A DNA stretch of 64,000 nt from Takakia lepidozioides (lineage: Eukaryota > Streptophyta > Takakiopsida > Takakiales > Takakiaceae): positions 27,156,001-27,220,000 of the forward strand of contig CM060732.1 of the NCBI GenBank assembly GCA_030704615.1, written 5' to 3'. Under the pieces are notes generated by a model that was not told the origin of the DNA, ran no database searches, and worked only from the letters and a program-made list of their open reading frames with translations. Shown here piece by piece: positions 61,201 through 64,000 of this stretch (position 1 is the stretch's first letter; each line of letters opens with the position of its first letter). A program made the position numbers and the translations under genes.

Positions 61201-62303
61201 AATCATCGTGTACTGCAATCCCATCTTGGCAATCATGGTTTTTGCTTCATAGTGAGTTTTCGGCAATGAATTCTCTTTAGGCAAAAAACTCTTACGCAAC
61301 AATCCCAGAAGCTCATCCACAAATGCATTGGTGCACTTGTGGGTAGTGCATGCGTTCAGCAACGTCAAAGTTGCTTGCAGCCGGCTGATGGAGCACCCTT
61401 CAAAAAATGACATTGCGACGCTCGGAAGAGTTTATCATACTCGGGATCAACATGCAGGTGAGCATTCTCATCAAATTCATTGTCTCCGGAATCGTCGAGA
61501 TCATCGGCATGATCGGCAAATGTGTGATCGGTTCCACCATGAATGGGGTCCTCTCTGTTTGCATCTGCAAAGAGAAACGCTTCCTGCAATGCACGCTGCA
61601 TTTCTACCCCCAATCCACCACTCTCATCTGCGTTCTCTGTGACATTGGGCTCCCGCTGTGCCGCAGGGCCTTCGTCTTCATCATCTGAATATTCACATCC
61701 CTGCATCCCAATAGTCATCTTGTGAGTGGACCAACAACGATGTGACACTTGTTCATATTATGACATAGGAGGGACGGTGACGTTGCAGTGATGCAGTCAT
61801 ATTTACGTATGTATCTTATGAATATACACCCAATCAAAACACGACATTTGTAACCATTGAAGTCATAGTTGCAGTCACTTACTTAGTCATATATGACTAC
61901 ATGACTACACATGACCAATGAAAACACGACATGTGCATTAATTAAAGTGATAACGGAAGTGGCGTAGTCATACTCATGTCTGTGTCTTATGACTTCTTGA
62001 CTACAATCATCCAACAAAATGTTTGTGGAGAAGATGATCGTTGCATTCAAAATTCAAACTAAAGTGCTGAAGGGAAAGTGGCGATCTTACCGGAAGAGAA
62101 CAGCGTTGGAGAAGAGGATCCCTCCCGTGTATGATGTAATGATTCCTCACTGTTTCCAACAAGAGTACTTTTCCTCCATGACACTCATTGCAGTTGCATA
62201 GCATTTTTATATGCCCATTCCTTGTGGCATAAGCTTCTTCCATTCGCCATAGACGGTCATCTATTCTACGCCTACGCATCCGTTCGCCACCTGCACTGTA
62301 CAT
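58263..62303 (-). pseudogene. TNP2-type CACTA transposase, frameshifted
   Basis: Segments in transcript order: 62303 to about 62,100 (transposase-associated Cys/His region, CNCNECHGGK, then VRNHYIIHG); about 61,716-61,405 (acidic linker); 61,413-60,690 (TNP2 core: FFEGCSISRLQATLTLLN, CPVCRSSRY, ITWHDRHK, RFGLALDGVNPYG); about 60,690-60,500 (LRAVLMWSIHDYPAYG, GCPACGP); 60,537-60,253 (MLGHRRFLARNHPYRRS, then HGVKRLSILY before a donor); 60151-59349 (DUF4218-like, FDAMHGKKNLAET, MPSDPQRAI); 59217-58263 (DUF4216-like, acidic end). The last three have clean GT-AG junctions and open frames. Single-base-type frame breaks near 61,410, 60,690 and 60,510 interrupt the core. The strand-encoded product is therefore defective, although the 3' exons are well preserved. 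Confidence 0.85.
61749..62005. repeat. Second ATGACTAC-motif cluster, between TNP2 segments
   Basis: Contains TAGTCATATATGACTACATGACTAC and further isolated copies, resembling the zone at 52,735-53,060. It lies between the first and second TNP2 coding segments. Confidence 0.6.
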
Positions 62304-62430
62304 GCTTTGAACGTCACCCCTTCCCTCTTTGCATGCTACGCACAGTGCATTGTCTCTAGTTTTGCACCAACTGCCAATGTGCTATTTCTATATCTATAGT
62401 ATACTATAAGTATCGTTTCTGAGTGTCCAG

Positions 62431-62547
62431 GGTGAAGCGAAAGGTCTTCGAAGTGACAGTCCCTCTCACTGAGTACGAGAAGTTCCGAGAGCGCCGGATT
62501 GCTGCCATAAAGGAGGTGGAAGCAACGTTCAAGCAGTCGATAGATGG
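62431..62547 (+). other. Exon-like open segment, plus strand, unknown
   Basis: Flanked by TCCAG and GTGAG, it reads VKRKVFEVTVPLTEYEKFRE and continues open to the donor. Charged, helix-prone sequence suggests real coding at some time. No domain recognised. Joined in phase to sequence after the TACAG acceptor at 62,621 it soon stops. Confidence 0.35.
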
Positions 62548-62846
62548 GTGAGTTTAGTTCCTGACTTTGGATACCCACCCACTAAACTTGCGATTTGCCT
62601 TATCCTCTAACCTTCCTACAGCGATCAAAAGCTTCATAGCACAAATGGGGGCGAGTAGCTGCGACTTGTACAAACAGAGAGGCAAACAACATGCAGTGAG
62701 TGACGATTAGGTTTGACGAGGGTGTGTCATTAGGCGGGAGATGTCCGCCGTCATTCGTGGGCAAGCATTACATCTTGGTAGGGTGCGGCTGTGGTTCAGC
62801 GTAGGCTTAAGAGTATTAGGGTACGTATGCTTACATTTGTTTGTGA

Positions 62847-63182
62847 TTGTTTGAGAAGGAGGTCATGGAGGTGTTTGTGCAGGCTTGCGGGAGCGAATCG
62901 CCCTCGCAAGCCACGCGCTCCGAAGGAAAAAGTAGGGATCAAGGTCCTGCAAGGCAAAGTGCCAGACTGAAGACGATGAAGACTACGATTCTGCATGAGG
63001 GCTCTTCTGAGGACGATGAGGACGATCCACTCCTCCCACGCCAGTGCGAGGCGAGTGCGTCGTCGGCGGATGCCACGGCAAGCCGAGGAGAACATGCCCA
63101 TGCTCATGTCGCAGGACAAAAACGCCCATCATCTACACTACGAACACCTTCTCCGTCTGTGAGTTATAGTTCTTCACAATGA
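62847..63182 (+). CDS. Open frame encoding a Ser-rich, acidic, low-complexity protein
   Basis: The frame is 111 codons. The likely coding part begins after the GTGCAG acceptor near 62,881 (ACGSESPSQATRSEGKSRDQ) and ends in a Ser-rich tail before the stop at 63182. It contains an acidic run (EDDEDD). No domain. It may be the last exon of the same unit as 62431-62547. Within the CACTA it could be a second element-encoded protein or part of a host gene. Confidence 0.35.
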   Translation: MFEKEVMEVFVQACGSESPSQATRSEGKSRDQGPARQSARLKTMKTTILHEGSSEDDEDDPLLPRQCEASASSADATASRGEHAHAHVAGQKRPSSTLRTPSPSVSYSSSQ

Positions 63183-63358
63183 CCATGATTCTAATTATGT
63201 ATGTTTTTGGTAAAATCACGAAGAGATAGGGTATGTCTGTCAAGACAGGGAAGTTGGACAATGCAGGGGTCAGCCAAGGCACAATCACAAATGATTTCCA
63301 CTAGACAAGTTGAAGTGCCAAAGGCATGATGTCAGGCCAATGTAGACTTCAGGTGTGT

Positions 63359-63985
63359 TCAAATTCTTTGCCCCATGAAACCAACGTCCTGCCCGGTCTG
63401 TTTCCTAACACCATTCACATATGGTAGAGGGGTGTTACTGACACATGCCTCTTTGATGTACACACAGGCATAATCAAGGGGCACAACAGGGTACCCGTAA
63501 CCCACCACAGCACCTTGAAGAGCAACAATCAGCCCTACTCCACATTTCTTGCGTTTGGAGTTCACATCCAACAGCCGAACCTCGTCACCCACCCTGAACT
63601 GTGATCCCAACTCCACACAAAAAAGAACACGATGTGAAAACCCATGACATACACACGACTAGGACACTCAACATTTGCGAGTTAAAGTTAGCCCCAAGGT
63701 TGGAAAAAATATAACAGACAAGACAACGGCCTGGACTTACTCCATTTGCAGTCTCCAGTGGTGGTGAGACCTCTTTTGGGGGCTACTCGCCGGGTCGACA
63801 CTTTTGCCCCTCGTCTGTACCGGCTTGTCGACAATATCACCTCTGTTTGGCACAAGTTCCTGTGTCACAGACCAGAGATCAACCAGGAAAGCAATGAGCA
63901 AACATGAATAGTGAATAGAAACAAAATCCAAGTATGAATAAAACAAAAAAAGCCAACATGAAAAGCTGCAAAGAAAACCTAGCAT
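63359..63985 (-). pseudogene. Tnp1/En/Spm-like (Transposase_23-type) coding fragment
   Basis: The segment 63616-63359 reads FRVGDEVRLLDVNSKRKKCG, GVGLIVALQGAVVGYG, then PLPYVNGVRKQTGQDVGF. This resembles the Tnp1/En/Spm-like domain found in plant CACTA second proteins (VxLLS, K.VAxG, VGG, then a C-terminal I..A.G..I.W pattern). An upstream exon-like piece at about 63,862-63,740 (ELVPNRGDIVDKPVQTRGK) precedes it and ends at a GTAAG donor. Exact splice joins were not worked out, and completeness cannot be judged because the window ends. Confidence 0.55.
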
Positions 63986-64000
63986 TAATCAAGCAACCGA

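Larger units (their letters stand above)
52710..64000 (-). mobile_element. CACTA (En/Spm-type) DNA transposon, left terminus seen, right end beyond the window
   Basis: The left terminus CACTACAAGAG at 52710 matches the CACTACAAGA start typical of plant CACTA elements and interrupts the hAT transposase. The next 340 bp contain repeated ATGACTAC/ATGACTCC-like motifs typical of a subterminal repeat zone. The element then holds, on the minus strand, a TNP2 transposase (58263-62303) and a Tnp1/En/Spm-like segment (63359-63985). No inverted copy of the terminus was found before 64,000, so the element should exceed 11.3 kb. That length includes a nested LTR remnant and eS1 gene fragments. Treating everything to the right as one element is an inference. 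Confidence 0.65.

Noticed and set aside
52735-64000. CRISPR-like or phage-type repeats
   Set aside because: Repeats here are irregular, short and both-oriented, as in transposon subterminal regions; this is eukaryotic nuclear DNA.

Overview
The window is nuclear plant DNA. The genes are split by GT-AG introns of about 0.1-1.4 kb, and the set is plant-like: a SHINE-type AP2/ERF factor, an NPF/PTR transporter, plant-type ATG5 and RPT1, and hAT, CACTA and gypsy-like transposable elements. A non-seed land plant (bryophyte, lycophyte or fern) is my best guess, but the sequence alone does not settle this. Gene models were built by hand from homology to remembered family motifs, splice consensus and exact phase continuity between exons. 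No search was run.

Layout. 1-8.4 kb: 3' two thirds of a PAN3 deadenylase-subunit gene (+), nine exons all joined in phase 0. 8.4-15.9 kb: gene-poor. 15.9-17.0 kb: two-exon SHINE/WIN-type AP2/ERF gene (-). 17.0-26.7 kb: gene-poor, with GC-rich islands and simple repeats. 26.7-31.9 kb: eight-exon ATG5 (-). 32.6-34.5 kb: TRM10 tRNA m1G9 methyltransferase (+), divergent from ATG5. 35.2-38.0 kb: five-exon plastid-type BFN/DUF151 plus UVR-motif protein (-), divergent from 38.2-42.8 kb, the ten-exon 26S proteasome ATPase RPT1 (+), with only 201 bp between the start codons. 44.2-48.1 kb: four-exon NPF/PTR transporter (-). From 49.2 kb to the end: nested transposable elements. These are a small MITE-like element, a hAT element whose transposase is cut by a CACTA terminus at 52,710, and a large decayed CACTA (TNP2 and Tnp1-like coding, both -). 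Inside the CACTA lie a gypsy-type LTR/gag remnant and tandem fragments of the cytosolic ribosomal protein eS1 (RPS3A) gene.

The 26.7-42.8 kb block carries housekeeping genes in two head-to-head pairs (autophagy/tRNA modification, plastid nuclease-like/proteasome). The most unusual observations are: (i) the eS1 fragments, duplicated in tandem, inside the CACTA; (ii) the CACTA insertion that truncates the hAT transposase; (iii) two exon-like, phase-0, related cassettes in ATG5 intron 1; (iv) decayed direct and inverted copies of a PAN3 exon in the adjacent PAN3 intron. I found no clearly new multi-gene system; the novelty here lies in genome architecture.
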